Origin: Gymnothorax reevesii
Taxonomy: Eukaryota > Chordata > Actinopteri > Anguilliformes > Muraenidae
Reading direction: 5' to 3'
Assembly (NCBI GenBank): GCA_029721435.1
Contig: CM056587.1
Span: forward strand, 18,298,667 to 18,362,666
DNA: 64,000 nucleotides
Shown: one piece after another, positions 45,887 through 57,359 of the stretch
Layout of the letters: every line of letters starts with the position of its first letter
Numbering within the stretch: the first letter of the stretch is position 1
The notes under the pieces: model-generated
Database searches by the model: none
What the model was told of the DNA's origin: nothing
What the model saw: the letters and a program-made list of their open reading frames with translations, nothing else
Position numbers and translations under genes: made by a program

Positions 45887-47192
45887 GGTGGCAGTGAAGT
45901 TATGCTGAGTAATAGCTATAGCTGCACTTGGACATGTCATTGTTTTTGTTCTTTGCAACCCTTCCAGGCTCACAACAAATTATTGTGCACACTGCCATAA
46001 ATAACAGATTAATGAAGTTCATTACGCGCTGTTTTTTGTTAACACTGGAAGCGGTGTGGATTGATCAGTTCTGTGGTGATTTTTAGAACTGTAGTTCTGC
46101 AGCTATCAGCAAGTATCAAGCCAAGTATCTGTCAGTCCCAGCTGGAGACTTTTGACTTGTCGTCACAGTTTTGTTTTTGGTGCTGCTTTTTTTGGTTTGT
46201 CTTCCTCAGTTTTGCATAATGTTGTCATGATTTTTGACAAAGATCCCTTCGCCACCTTAAATAATCACTGGTTTTATGACTTGCACACTTGCAATTTGAG
46301 CACCAACTATCTGGCCCCCTTGTAACTCTGTTAGCATCTTTAGCTTGCTGTGGAGACTTACTTAGCCAATTACTTCTGGTTAGACGTCTTTTATCAAGAT
46401 ACGTGCTGCTAATTAGCATTCAGATTAAGGGGAATAATTTGTGTTAATGCTATGGGGTCTTCAACCCCCAAAATTGTGGCTTATACCCTTAAAGCCACTG
46501 TTTCAGGGGTACTTCCAATATACTGTGTCTCTCAAATCTCAGGATCTGTGCGGAGAGATTTCATGTCGTGGGCTTCTAAACGCATCAAGTCTCAAAGAGC
46601 ATAAAGCTGCTGCTAACCAGCGATGACAGAGTTTGGAAGAAACAGCATTCCATGATTACAAGAGCGAGGGATAGAGAAAATGGGATAGAAGGAGAGGAAG
46701 AGACAGGGAGGAGAGAGAGAAAGAGAGAACACTGCAGGTCTAACTGGTGTACAGGAGGCCAATTTTGCCTTGTGAGCTCAGCCCATCTTTGTATGAATAT
46801 TGATTTTTATCCTGCATTTCAGGATAAGCGCTGATTACTCTGAATTGGACCCTCCTCAGGGACCTGCTAGAGTGGGTCTGATGGAGTGGCACTCTCATGT
46901 ATCAGTAATATAATACTTGGAGAGCGTGCCGTCTGTGGTTTAATGCTCTTCCTCATTCTAGAGTTATCTGGATACAGCTGCTGCTGTCCAATTTTTCCCA
47001 TCCTCCACTGTAATTGGGGGCTCATAGCAAAGCAGTTTTAGGTCCTGTCTCCACATATACTGGTATTTTTGAAAACTTTGCATTTTCTATGCATTTCACA
47101 CTTTCGTCCACCCGCAAACTGCATTTTCAGTCACTGAAAATTGACTTTTTGGAAAACCCCTTCAAGGGTGAAGATTCTTGGAACTCATTTTT
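45887..47192. other. no gene recognised
   Basis: AT-rich sequence with a purine-rich GA tract at 46655-46735. Short ORFs only. Confidence 0.5.
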
Positions 47193-47740
47193 ACCCCTCG
47201 GCCGACTCTGCCCGGAGGGGTTTTGTCGTCATCTGCGTGTCCGACCGTCGTCCGTCATCCGTTGACCGTCCATGATTTTGTCCGGGCTAGTACTCGGCAA
47301 CTAATGATCGCAGCTTCACCAAATTTGGTATGGTAACTCACTATGACCCATAGATGTGCAATGTCAGGTTTTTTGCTGGACTTCACCTTTGACCTTAGCG
47401 CTTTGACCTTCACCTCAGAAATCTTGCCCGGGTCAGTACTCGGTAACTAATTATCGCAGCTTTACCAAATTTGGTATGGTAACTCACTATGACCCATGCA
47501 TGTGCAATGTCAGGTTTTTTGCTGGACTTCACCTTTGACCTTAGCACTTTGACCTTCACCTCAGAAATCTTGCCCGGGTCAGTACTCGGTAACTAATTAT
47601 CGCAGCTTTACCAAATTTGGTATGGTAACTCACTATGACCCATGCATGTGCAACGTTAGGTTTTTTGCTGGATTTGACCTTTGACCTTAGCTCTCTGACC
47701 TACACTCTGAAAATCTTCTCCGGGTCAGTACTCGCAATGA
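47193..47740. repeat. hairpin/AAATTT-family repeat, copy E, with ~146-bp tandem units
   Basis: Begins with a hairpin ACCCCTC...GAGGGGT (47193-47221), then CGACCGTCGTCCGTCATCCG. Units start at about 47283, 47429 and 47575, with a truncated fourth at 47721; the period is 146 bp throughout. Each unit has AGTACTCGG, ATCGCAGCTT, the palindrome ACCAAATTTGGT, AACTCACTATGACCCAT and CTTTGACCTTAGC. Neighbouring units differ by only a few bases, so amplification is fairly recent. No ORF. Confidence 0.8.
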
Positions 47741-49707
47741 TTTCATCGCCTCCTGTTGGTTTGGCATTCTCTTAATAGTATTTTAATTTTGTTTTTGCAT
47801 CTTCCCGTGGATAAAGATGTTTTTTGGGAAACAAAGGAAGAAAAAACCTGTTTTTAAAGAGAGGCATGTAGTTGGGGATTGGCCCATAATGAGTGAGTAC
47901 GATAACAATGCTGTTAAATCTAGTGGAGTTCTCTTCACCTAAGTCCAAAATTGAGATTTGAGAGGGTTCTGGGTGCACTTTTCCGGCTAACTTTATAATC
48001 CCGCTTCATGAAACAGAGTCCTGGTGTAGTATTCTCCCATCCACAGAGGGACTGTTAAGCTATGCAGATTCCGTGGTTACCATTCAAACAGATGAATGAC
48101 ATGGTTTCACATTCATTTTCGTTCAGTATGCTTTATCTACAGCAGGTTCAATGTCGCCTCTAATGTAGAATGTACAGTCACTTGGCCCTGTGGTTATTGG
48201 TAATGATACTGAGCGCTACTGTGCCGGAATAAGCGATTGTTCAAATCGTTAGCATCATAGCATAATAGGCTAAGTCATATTTTTGCCGAATCGAGACATC
48301 AGCGGCCTGTTCTTTCGTGTTGGCAAAAAAAACCCATTTTTTTCCTTTTTTCTCAGAACTTAAAAAAATACATTCTTTTAAATAATTGAAAATAAATAAA
48401 TTAATAAAAACCTTAAAAAATGAGATAGGCAATTATGCTAAGAGGCTAACAAAATTATAAACGCTAATTTGGGCTGCAAGGTTGCTTATCCTGTGAAGTC
48501 ATTCTTCCAGTATATTACAAGGCCCCACATTCTAGTACTTATACAATGATAATAGAACTTAATGGCTGTCAAACCTATCAATCTTGCATGAAGCTGATAA
48601 AGGTAAAAAAAAAAAATCTGTGAAGTTTGGGAATGAATGTCGTTATGTTTTTAATGTGAATATGTGTATTTTACATCAGATACCTTGATACAGTTATGTT
48701 TTGTATTCAGAGTGTCAGATATTGATAGAGGGTGTTCACTGCTAAAATCTCTGGATTAGGAATTTGCAAAAATATCAATTAAAACTCCTCTTCCCCAGTA
48801 TTATATTATTCACCTTATTTGCCTGAACATTTTGGGATCCCGCCAACAATTGCACATTTGCGCAGAAGAAGAAGTGTGCAATGTCTCAGAAGTACGGTGC
48901 ACTCCTAACAGTGATTCCCCTTGTGTGCTTCAGTTGTGAATTACTGACAAAAATGTTTTGTTTTCTTGGATTTCCTGTAATATCAAAAAAGGAACGCTTG
49001 CAGTGCTCCATTAAGCCTTCATTGAATTGTAACATCTTTCTTCCTCACAGGATGTGCGCTTTTCAACATCCTTTACATTTCAGTTAATCTACAAATGCAT
49101 TTTCCCGATGCTTTTAAGACTGCAGTCCTCACAGACATAATCATGTTAGATATTATGTTACAAAATTGAGCAGCCCACGAGTCAGACATATTTGGATAAC
49201 ATTTCTTGCTCTTGGAAGAAAAGGTGTCTGGATTGTGAATCACTTGTCCACATTCTTTAGCCTTGCGGTTTCTTATTAAGGCCAGCTGTGTCCACTATAT
49301 TCCCTGTGCAGGTGTACATGACACAGCTTGTTTAATTTAATATTTGTCACACTGGTGGATGGTGCATATGGTGCATGGTGCAACAATCAGTCAAGCACTA
49401 TTGTCAGTTTAGGTCCATCTCTTCTAAACAACGTGAATCAACTGCTACGTCATGATTATTTTAAGGATGAAAACTGTAACTTGTACAATTAAAAACATGT
49501 AATTTTAATTTAGGTATCATGTTAGTTACCACACAGTTACCACACTTTTATTAAAATGTGATTTTTTTTTTTGTAAATTAGGTGCCAGAGTTGTTTAATT
49601 TATCTGTTATTTCTCTTCAATATTCAATGCACATTTGCTTTAAATTCTGCTCCATATGTTTATGTACTCTGAAAAGTACTAAATGAAAATATCTGTTACC
49701 CAGCCTA
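47741..49707. other. no gene recognised
   Basis: AT-rich intergenic sequence with short homopolymers at 48606-48617 and 49562-49574. No motif-bearing ORF. Confidence 0.5.
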
Positions 49708-50210
49708 AAAGTGTCATGGTTTTTGGAGGCTGGTGAGCTCTCTTTGTTTCTCTCATCCGGCATGATATCGTTTTGCCCACAATCAAATTCTTTGGCCAGC
49801 TGGCATTAATTGTGGGCGGAGCCCGGACTCTATTTAAACCCAAGTTCCACTTCGCTGCCTTTGCTAGAGTGTCAGTGGTACAGTGCACTATAGCCGGTAA
49901 GGTCTCTAGCTAGAGAATTGTTTGGGGAATTAGCTGCTAAGAGGAAAGTGCTAGTTAGCAAGGGAATCTTTCTCTCTTTTCATCCTCTTTCTGGGCCCCG
50001 TCTGGTGCTAAATCGTTTTTTTTTTTTCCCCTTATGTTGTTTTGTCGAGCTCGCTTTACTTCCTTTTGTAGTCAGACTAGATCTTTGTCCGTTGGAAGCG
50101 TGGGTCTCTCTCTCTCTCTATCCTTTGGTCGGTTTGTCTCTCTTATTTTGCTGGGCTTCCTTTCGTTTCGGCCGCTGCTTTTGGCGTCTCGAAACGCCAG
50201 CCATCACAGA
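49708..50210 (+). mobile_element. solo LTR-like sequence
   Basis: Begins TGTCATGGTTTTTGGAGG. It then has GTGGGCGGAGCCCGGACTCT followed by TATTTAAACCC (TATA-like), a T/C-rich region with CTCTCTCTCTCT at 50108-50119, and GTCTCGAAACGCCAGCC near the end. The TG start, GC box plus TATTTAAA and pyrimidine-rich downstream region resemble fish retrotransposon LTRs. No gag/pol or second LTR is in the window. Confidence 0.4.
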
Positions 50211-50316
50211 AAGTTGAGGGCTGTTGTTTTGGTGGCATTTGCCTGTGTGCCTGTGTGTCAGTCAGCTGTCGAGCACAAAAGCAATTCGATCAAATTTCAC
50301 AAAATTTTCGGGAAAG

Positions 50317-50529
50317 GTGTGCAGTGGTCCAGGGATCACTGCTTTAAGGTTTGGGCCTGTGTGCAGTGGTCCAGGGATCACTGCTTTTAAAGTTTGGGCC
50401 TTTGTAAAGTGGTCCAGGGATCACTGCTTTTAAAGTTTGGGCCTGTGTACAGTGGTCCAGGGATCACTGCTTTTAAAGTTTGGGCCGGTGTACAGTGGTC
50501 CATGGATCACTGCTTTAAAGTTTGGGCCC
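50317..50529. repeat. 43-bp minisatellite, five copies, each with a near-palindrome
   Basis: Units start at 50322, 50364, 50407, 50450 and 50493 (spacing 42, 43, 43, 43). Each contains CAGTGGTCCAGGGATCACTG, an imperfect inverted repeat with CAGTG/CACTG arms, followed by CTTTTAAAGTTTGGGCC, itself carrying the palindrome CTTTTAAAG or CTTTAAAG. Copies are over 90% alike by eye. Confidence 0.9.
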
Positions 50530-53500
50530 ATAGGGTTAAGGTCAGAGAAAAACTGAAAATTGCTGTTTCACAATAACTTTTTTTAATCTGCTGTGGTCTG
50601 CATTTTTCAGTTCCTCTTCCAACCACATGCTACACTATAGTGTGATATCATTTGGCTTGTTAGGGGTAGGGGTCCAATATTGGGGGGGGGTCCCAGGTTA
50701 TTCCACACCCAAAGCATTGAGGCATCTCCCTCAAGCAGGGTGCGTTATACCTGGAAATATTTGTTCATTTATTCACACTTTTTTGTGTTATAAAACATTA
50801 TAAATACCAATAGTTTGCAGCCCCCCACTGCCAACTGTGAGCACACATATGTGAGAGGGGCTTGTGAGGTGGTGCGCATTTGGGATGAGTTTTTTGGTAT
50901 CTTCTATGATACAATGCGCAAATATTTTAAGATGCGGTTCTTTGAATGATTTTGCATCTTAAAGCACATTCCTGAGGAAAGGCACTCAAGTATTTGCGAA
51001 GTTTCTCACTTCAGGCCCAAATCCTTAATTAACCCCTACCAAACCCTATTACTACAGCATCTGTCTCTAGCTTCATCATAGTTTTTAAGACTCTCTCAGC
51101 TCTCTGCCTCAGGTTTGTGCAGGCTGGGCTGTCGTTTTACCTCATGAAACTACTGAACGTATACTCAAAAAAACTTTATGGCAGTCTAAAGTTAGGACGC
51201 AAAGCCAGGACCATGTTCTGATTTGTGAAATGGCACCATTTTCAGTGTTGAATGCAGAGGGCATGTGATGTCTTTGCATCTGATCTTTTCAAAGAGAAGC
51301 AAGCATAATAGATGCAACGGTATGGGTGGGCAGCTCCAGACCTGGAGGGCCAGTGCGTGTGCGAGTTTTGTTTCCTGCCTAAATTAGCAAATTGGCTCTC
51401 CAAGCATGCGCACAGACCAGACAGCTTGTGTACACACAACACCAATCAACATTAGTGCAGGAAGTGCGAATGAAAGTAAGAGGAACGGGGAATGAAACAA
51501 GACAACAGAGAAATGATTCAACAAGACTGCAAACCAACAAAAAGACTGCTGGGGGGAAAGCAAGCAATTAGGACAGCAATTAGGACGTGACGGATCATTG
51601 TATGAATGTTCATGACGCTGAGATAACAAACACGTATCCCTTTAATTATTTGTCGATACAAGCTGTTAATACCCCAGTGTGGCATTGAATTTGACAACAT
51701 TTGTAAATGAGAGATTCATTTGACATTCAGGTGTGATTCATCACTCTTCATAAAAAGTAAAGCTGGGTTTCTTAAAAACCTGTACGAGCCCAATGCCTGC
51801 CCCGCTGCAAACCGCAATGCCTGTCACCGGTGCATTAAGGCTAGCAAACAATTGGCTATATATATTGTGTGGACATGCGGCTATCAATGGTTGTCTGTAA
51901 GAACGGCTGTTTCAGCTGCTTTTTACATACAAAGAACTGGGACTCTGGACGAATCATGGAGTTACTGTGTCTTTTGTTCAGAGTCTACATTGATGGTTGG
52001 TTGAATTGAGGAGTATATAGTTGCTTACTTTTGAAATCATGACCCATTTGGGCTTAACCAGTTGCTAGATTACTGAGGGCTGCAGCCACTTTTTACATTT
52101 TTGATTAGAGTGCCAGTGATGCCTCCTGTAAAACTTTAGCCACATAATTATAATGAGCTACGACGTGGGCTGTTCGATTTCAGCCTCCGACCTTTGTCGC
52201 TTGTCCATCCCACTTCTCATCATGCCCCATCCTCCCTGTCTTTGCTACTGCAGCCTGAAAAAGCCCACTGAAGAATGTACTTGTATTATTTATGTTTGGT
52301 GTGAGGAGATGTCTGAATATGTTGCCTATAACATTTGGTTTTCATTACATGAAAGGAACAAAAAAATAGTAATTCATCCTATTTTGCGCCACCGCCAACT
52401 GTAACCAGCAGATTAGAGGCTTTAAGGCATTTTCACCAGCTCACAACAAATTTTTTTTTCTGCTCTCTGAGCATTGTTTTTTTCATTAAACATTGGTTTA
52501 CTGACTTTTCCCAAGAACTACACATGCAAACAACTTCACACTCAACGTTGCATTTCCTCAGAAACACGTCCACAGGGTTTTATGTTGATCAGATGAACGG
52601 CTGTTAAAAAAATCAAAGGACATACCTACATGCATGCAAACTTGCATAAATACACAGACTCCTTCCATTTTAGTTTGATTTGTACTGCATGGTGTGCTGA
52701 TCTGGCAGCAGTGCAGTGGTTAATGTTGTTGTATTTAAGATGAAAGGCTGCAGCAGTCAGATGTGCGTTTAAAACTGATTATGCCATCTGGAGTGGGATT
52801 GTGTGGGACACAGTAGGTGAACACGGGTCTTTAGAGCTTTAGAACAATAATATTTCTCGGACCCGCCCGGCCGTTCTCCAGTTCTCCTCTCATCCCCGTC
52901 TCTGAATAATAGATGCATCTCTGAAATAGCTTGCGCTGGAAAATGTGAAATTGTTTTTATCTATCTATTTTTACTTTGCCACTCCATTAAGGATTGGCTC
53001 TTCCGAATCAGGGGCTGAATAATTTGCACTTTAAATGCGTTCCTGTGGCTGGTCTTGAAGATTGCGGAAGATATTCAGGATTATGGGATGGTCCATTGAG
53101 TCATGAGGTAATGCTTCCATGTTTCTTCCTTCCTTTCTGCTGGATCCTGCGGTATAATCTCAGTGAATGAGTGCGTCGATTTTAGGATTACCAGAGTCGG
53201 TGAACCACGCGGTGCTGTCGGATGTTTTCTGTGTACTAATCACAATTCATCTTAAATACACTGAATCAAATCTGAAAAGGTGTCTTTTTGCATTTTTAAA
53301 GTTCAGTGTAATAATGAAAATGTCAGCATTTTTGTTTTTTACTTTGTTTCAACTACTTATTATTTAAGGAGGGAAATCAAGCTTTCCATTGATCCAAATT
53401 GATTGTGAATGAGGAGAAATGGTTGGATTAAGTTTTTTTCTACATTTACTGCATTGAAATAATTGAGACCATGGATCAAAGTAAAAGTATTGTATCAATT

Positions 53501-54984
53501 TGTGACATCCAATTGTTTCAAGTCGGCTGAATTTTTCGTTTTTAACCAATCAACTTTAAAAAAAAAAAAAAACAAAGAAACCTAATTTTAATGTGTTAGA
53601 TTAAATAGAATTCTCTCTTCACATACAGTACGTAGCAATCAGTAATCACGTTCTTTCAGTGTCACTGAAAACCGAAAAAGTCTCTGCCTCTGCTCTATGC
53701 CTTGGTAGGCAATACAGGGGTGACTTTAAATGAGAAAAGACTTCATTGCCTTTCCATTTATAATTCTAACAATGCTAAAAGTTAAGCCTTCAAGCAGTCT
53801 AAGCTGATCCAGATGGTTTAAGCTTTGTTTTCAACATTACCGTCTGGTCAAATAACCTTTCTTCAGCTAGGCCCAGGTTACTGTACTGGCTTAACTAGCT
53901 TTGACTACCTTTGTCCTGAGAAAGACCAGCTTTAACTATCCACAGACCGGCAAAGCCCAGTTAAGGTAGTCAAAACTGTATTTAGACCACAGAATTCTGA
54001 AACAGCAGAATGTACATGACTATCGTGAGACCATGAATGTGTCAAATCGGCTATATTGGGTAAGACTGTTACCATTATGTAGTAGTCAACGGTGTCACCT
54101 TGTAGATGTCTCTGCAGTTCACTAGAAACAAGGTTTCTCCTAAGATGCTGTCCATTATTATACATTTCTGATTTCATTTCATTCATTCAATTATCCATTA
54201 GCTTTGGCCAAAGCAGCAGCTATTCTTCCTGGAGTCCACCAGCGCATGTCCTTATAACAGCCACCATTCTTCTGTATTTAATTCTATGGCCTAGACCTGC
54301 TCAGAATGAATTCTAAATGGTCTTAGCTGGAATTTTCTACAGCGTAGTTCTGTGAGCAGAACTTAACCTGAAAATCATTTATAATTGAGAGGAGGAGGGC
54401 CTGTCCCCATCAAAGTTTGAAATGGTCAAAAACTTTCCCCGCAGCTTTTTATACAAGGTAAAATTAAAAAAGAAAATAAACTAAATATTTTGCGCAGGAA
54501 TCCATTTACAGTGCAGAGAAAGCTTCTTAATTGGTTGTGCTGCACTGTTAAAATTATACATTACATCAGTGGTGTGCATAGTTCACAGTTGACTGAATTT
54601 GACTCATGATCTTTTGAGCTAAAGAAAGCTATAGTGTTCTGTTAACATTTTATTTTGGATTGCTCGGAAAAGGCCAAATCGGGGCTGTTCTAAAAGCAGG
54701 GAACCACATGATGTCTCACAGACACCAAAAATGAGTGCATCTATGTTTAAGCATATACATGTAAGGATATAACTCCAGAATATTAGAGCTACACATTGTA
54801 GATTTTGAGTTAATGCACCACAGATGAATAGTTACCTCAACTGAGCAACTTAAGTTCCAGAGAGGAACTTAAGAGGAACTTATTTTTTTTTGACGCCAGT
54901 AAACATTCATATAAACCTGTCCTAATATGCAAGCAATCAATGGTATATTGCGTTCCCAAAAAAACCATACCCATAAAACATCCC
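50530..54984. other. no gene recognised
   Basis: A fragment GGCAGCTCCAGACCTGGAGG at 51328 resembles the tip of a common vertebrate hAT MITE. A-run at 53559-53572. No coding evidence. Confidence 0.5.
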
Positions 54985-55150
54985 CTACTCCAAAAAAGTT
55001 AAAATGTTAATAAAAACAGAATGCAATAATTTGCAAATTTCATAAACTGACATTTTATTCTCAATATAACATAGACAACACACTGGATAATGAAGTAAGA
55101 CATTTTACCATTGCATGAAAAATATTACTCTCATTTTGAATTCATTATTG
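54985..55150. mobile_element. solo Tc1 terminal repeat fragment (family of 42584)
   Basis: TAATAAAAACAGAATGCAAT + AATTTGCAAATTTCATAAAC, then CATTTTACCATTGCATGAAA and ACTCTCATTTTGAATTC, closely follows the left end of the element at 42584. No transposase or second end nearby. Confidence 0.65.
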
Positions 55151-56269
55151 GTTACAATTCAAGTTATTATAGAATATGTCTTGAATATGAGAAACAACAG
55201 ATCATAACCTCGAAATGATCTCATTTGTTTGGTGTTTAATATCATGAGATGAAAAGTTTAGCTAAGCAAAATGGGGTTAGCTGTATGCATTATCTATTGT
55301 GTCTTGCTACTGCTAATCTGACTCATCCTTGGCTGTACATTCCCTTTATATCAATAAAGAGGGCATAATTCGATTGAAAAAATAACCCAGAAAATAAAAC
55401 TGATGGCTGTAGATATTCTGTATTTAAGCTGGGGGTAAATTGGTCCTTGTCCTCGCCTCTTCTCAGACAGAAATGTTACCGAGGCGCGTAGCTCACTTTT
55501 TAAATCCAATTTATGAACTAATATGCTAAAATAAAATGTTCCTGCATCTCCTTTCACTAAGCCTGAGAGATTGCAGCTGGATTTATTCTGGAATGCATTG
55601 CATTTGTGCAGTGGGAGCAAAGTATGTCAGCTTGGTAATTGCACCAGAACTATTCTTCTTCATTTAGCCCACCAACATATTTGCGCTAAACAAGCCATGA
55701 CTGCGGTGTGAATGCAATGTGGATCCAGCCTTAGAAGCGTAACTCTTACCACAGAACATTTATCTTATATTCCTGAAATCAATTTGGCTGCCTAACTTCG
55801 AAACTTAAATTGTTTTGACAGAAAGTATTGAGATCATTCGATAAGTAACTTATCGTTTCTTTTCGAAATGAATTGTGATTGCAAGAAAAAAAGCCCCTTT
55901 TTCCTAGATAATGAGATTATTGGTATTAATAGTATTAACAATAATAATGTATTATATTGCATGGTCTTTTCCACATTTTGCATACTAGAACCTGAAAGGC
56001 CTTTACTCCCAGGTATTGTTCTAATAGCATATTCCTATTTTGCACCACTTGAGTATTCCTGGAATGTGTTTTGCTTGCTGCATGTTGAAGTTTATATTTA
56101 ACTATACTGAACTTCTTTGGTCCAGTTTCCTCCGGCTTCTCAATTTTGCTTACAACTTTTGGGATGGCTTCTGTAGATTTTAATCTTTTAGCCAAGCCTC
56201 CAAAATGGTTTCACCTGCATGTTTATCTAATTTAATTTCAGTATGGCTATCAAGATTATTTAAGATAGC
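55151..56269. other. no gene recognised
   Basis: AT-rich. The minus-strand ORF at 55935-56195 has no motif I recognise. Confidence 0.45.
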
Positions 56270-56456
56270 TAAGATATACTTTATTGAACCCCGTGGGGTA
56301 ATTTGTCCTCTGCATTTGACCCATCCTATAGTTAGGAGCAATGGGCAGCCATAGAGAACATGCAAACTCCACACAGAAAGGCCCCGGGCTGGATTCAAAC
56401 CCACAACCTTCTTGCTGTGAAGCAGCAGTGTTAACCACTGTGCCACCGTGCTGCCC
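56270..56456 (-). repeat. dispersed repeat: TTTATTGA..CCCCGTGGGG tail joined to the SINE-like repeat
   Basis: TACTTTATTGAACCCCGTGG then CCTCTGCATTTGACCCATCC. From about 56355 it is the reverse complement of the repeat at 33889: GAGAACATGCAAACTCCACA, GGCTGGATTCAAACCCACAA and CACTGTGCCACCGTGCTGCC. Confidence 0.65.
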
Positions 56457-56587
56457 ATTTATGTAAATGAGGAAGATCCGTGGTCTGAGCATTGATCCCT
56501 GTGGGACCCCACTTCTCACGGTACCCTGCTCAGATATGACACCCGTCCAACTACTACTCAACAAGTTGTGAATCCTCTCCTATAAAT
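56457..56587 (-). pseudogene. LINE reverse-transcriptase fragment
   Basis: The minus strand reads RIHNLLSSSWTGVISEQGTV, then RSGVPQGSMLRPRIFLIYIN. SGVPQGSxLxPxLFLIYIND is the conserved reverse-transcriptase block before the catalytic YADD motif of non-LTR retrotransposons; here the sequence stops at IN, before YADD, where the SINE-like repeat abuts. Only ~40 residues survive. Confidence 0.8.
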
Positions 56588-57036
56588 GCAGTGAGCATCA
56601 TAATTCACAGGACCGTGAAAATTTTTGTTATTTTGTTTGCTTTGGCCATGTCATTCACTGACTGGGAATCTAACTGAACAGTATTTTACATGTTGAAGAT
56701 GAGACTGATGGTAAAGAGTCCCCAAAACAAGCAGAGACTGAAGATGGCTGCAGTGCAGTTCAGGTAGAGCTTTATCAGGGAAGATGCCCAGCGTCTGGTG
56801 ATGTTCATGCATCATTACGCATGATTACATTATTTTACATTATATTAACCTGTCAAATATAATTTTAATGCTCACATGGTGGGTCTAAGTACAAAAGGTG
56901 TCATTTTTAAACAGATCATCTGATCTTTCACTAAAGTTGACTGTCTTTCAAACTTAATCCTTTCAAAGTCTAAATGCTAAAGAATGGAACCAAAATTTAA
57001 AACGTCTCACTGTCCAATGAATTATGGTGCTCACTG
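56588..57036. mobile_element. short Tc1/mariner-like MITE (449 bp), relative of 12311-13420
   Basis: Left TGCAGTGAGCATCATAATTC and right GAATTATGGTGCTCACTGCA are inverted, one or two mismatches over 20 bp. Internally GGCTGCAGTGCAGTTCAGGT and TCAGGGAAGATGCCCAGCGT match the longer copy in msl3. It directly abuts the LINE fragment. Confidence 0.7.
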
Positions 57037-57139
57037 CACATAATGACCAATGTAGTAACTGTACTTTGTGAGAAACTTGTTGACTATCCCTCAACTTCTT
57101 GTCGAGGAGTAATTCTTGTGTGGCCTGTAGGTTCCCGGA

Positions 57140-57350
57140 TCAGTGCTGTTCCCTTTCTCAATTTTACTTCTCCTCCCAATCTCCCCTTCTCTATCAGTTT
57201 CCCTCTCTGTCAGTCTATGGCTCTCCCCACCTCTCTCTCCAGTGCCCTCCCTTTCACTCTGCTCACCTCTTTCCCCATCCCTCTATCCATCTCTCACTCT
57301 TGCACTCTTTGGCTCTCATCATCCCTCTCTCTCCCTCTTTTCTCTTTGTT
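57140..57350. repeat. ~210-bp pyrimidine-rich tract
   Basis: Nearly uninterrupted C/T with CTCTCTCTCC- and CCCTCTCT-type runs. All three + frames are open for 69-104 codons only because of composition; these are not genes. Confidence 0.75.
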
Positions 57351-57359
57351 AAATTGAGG

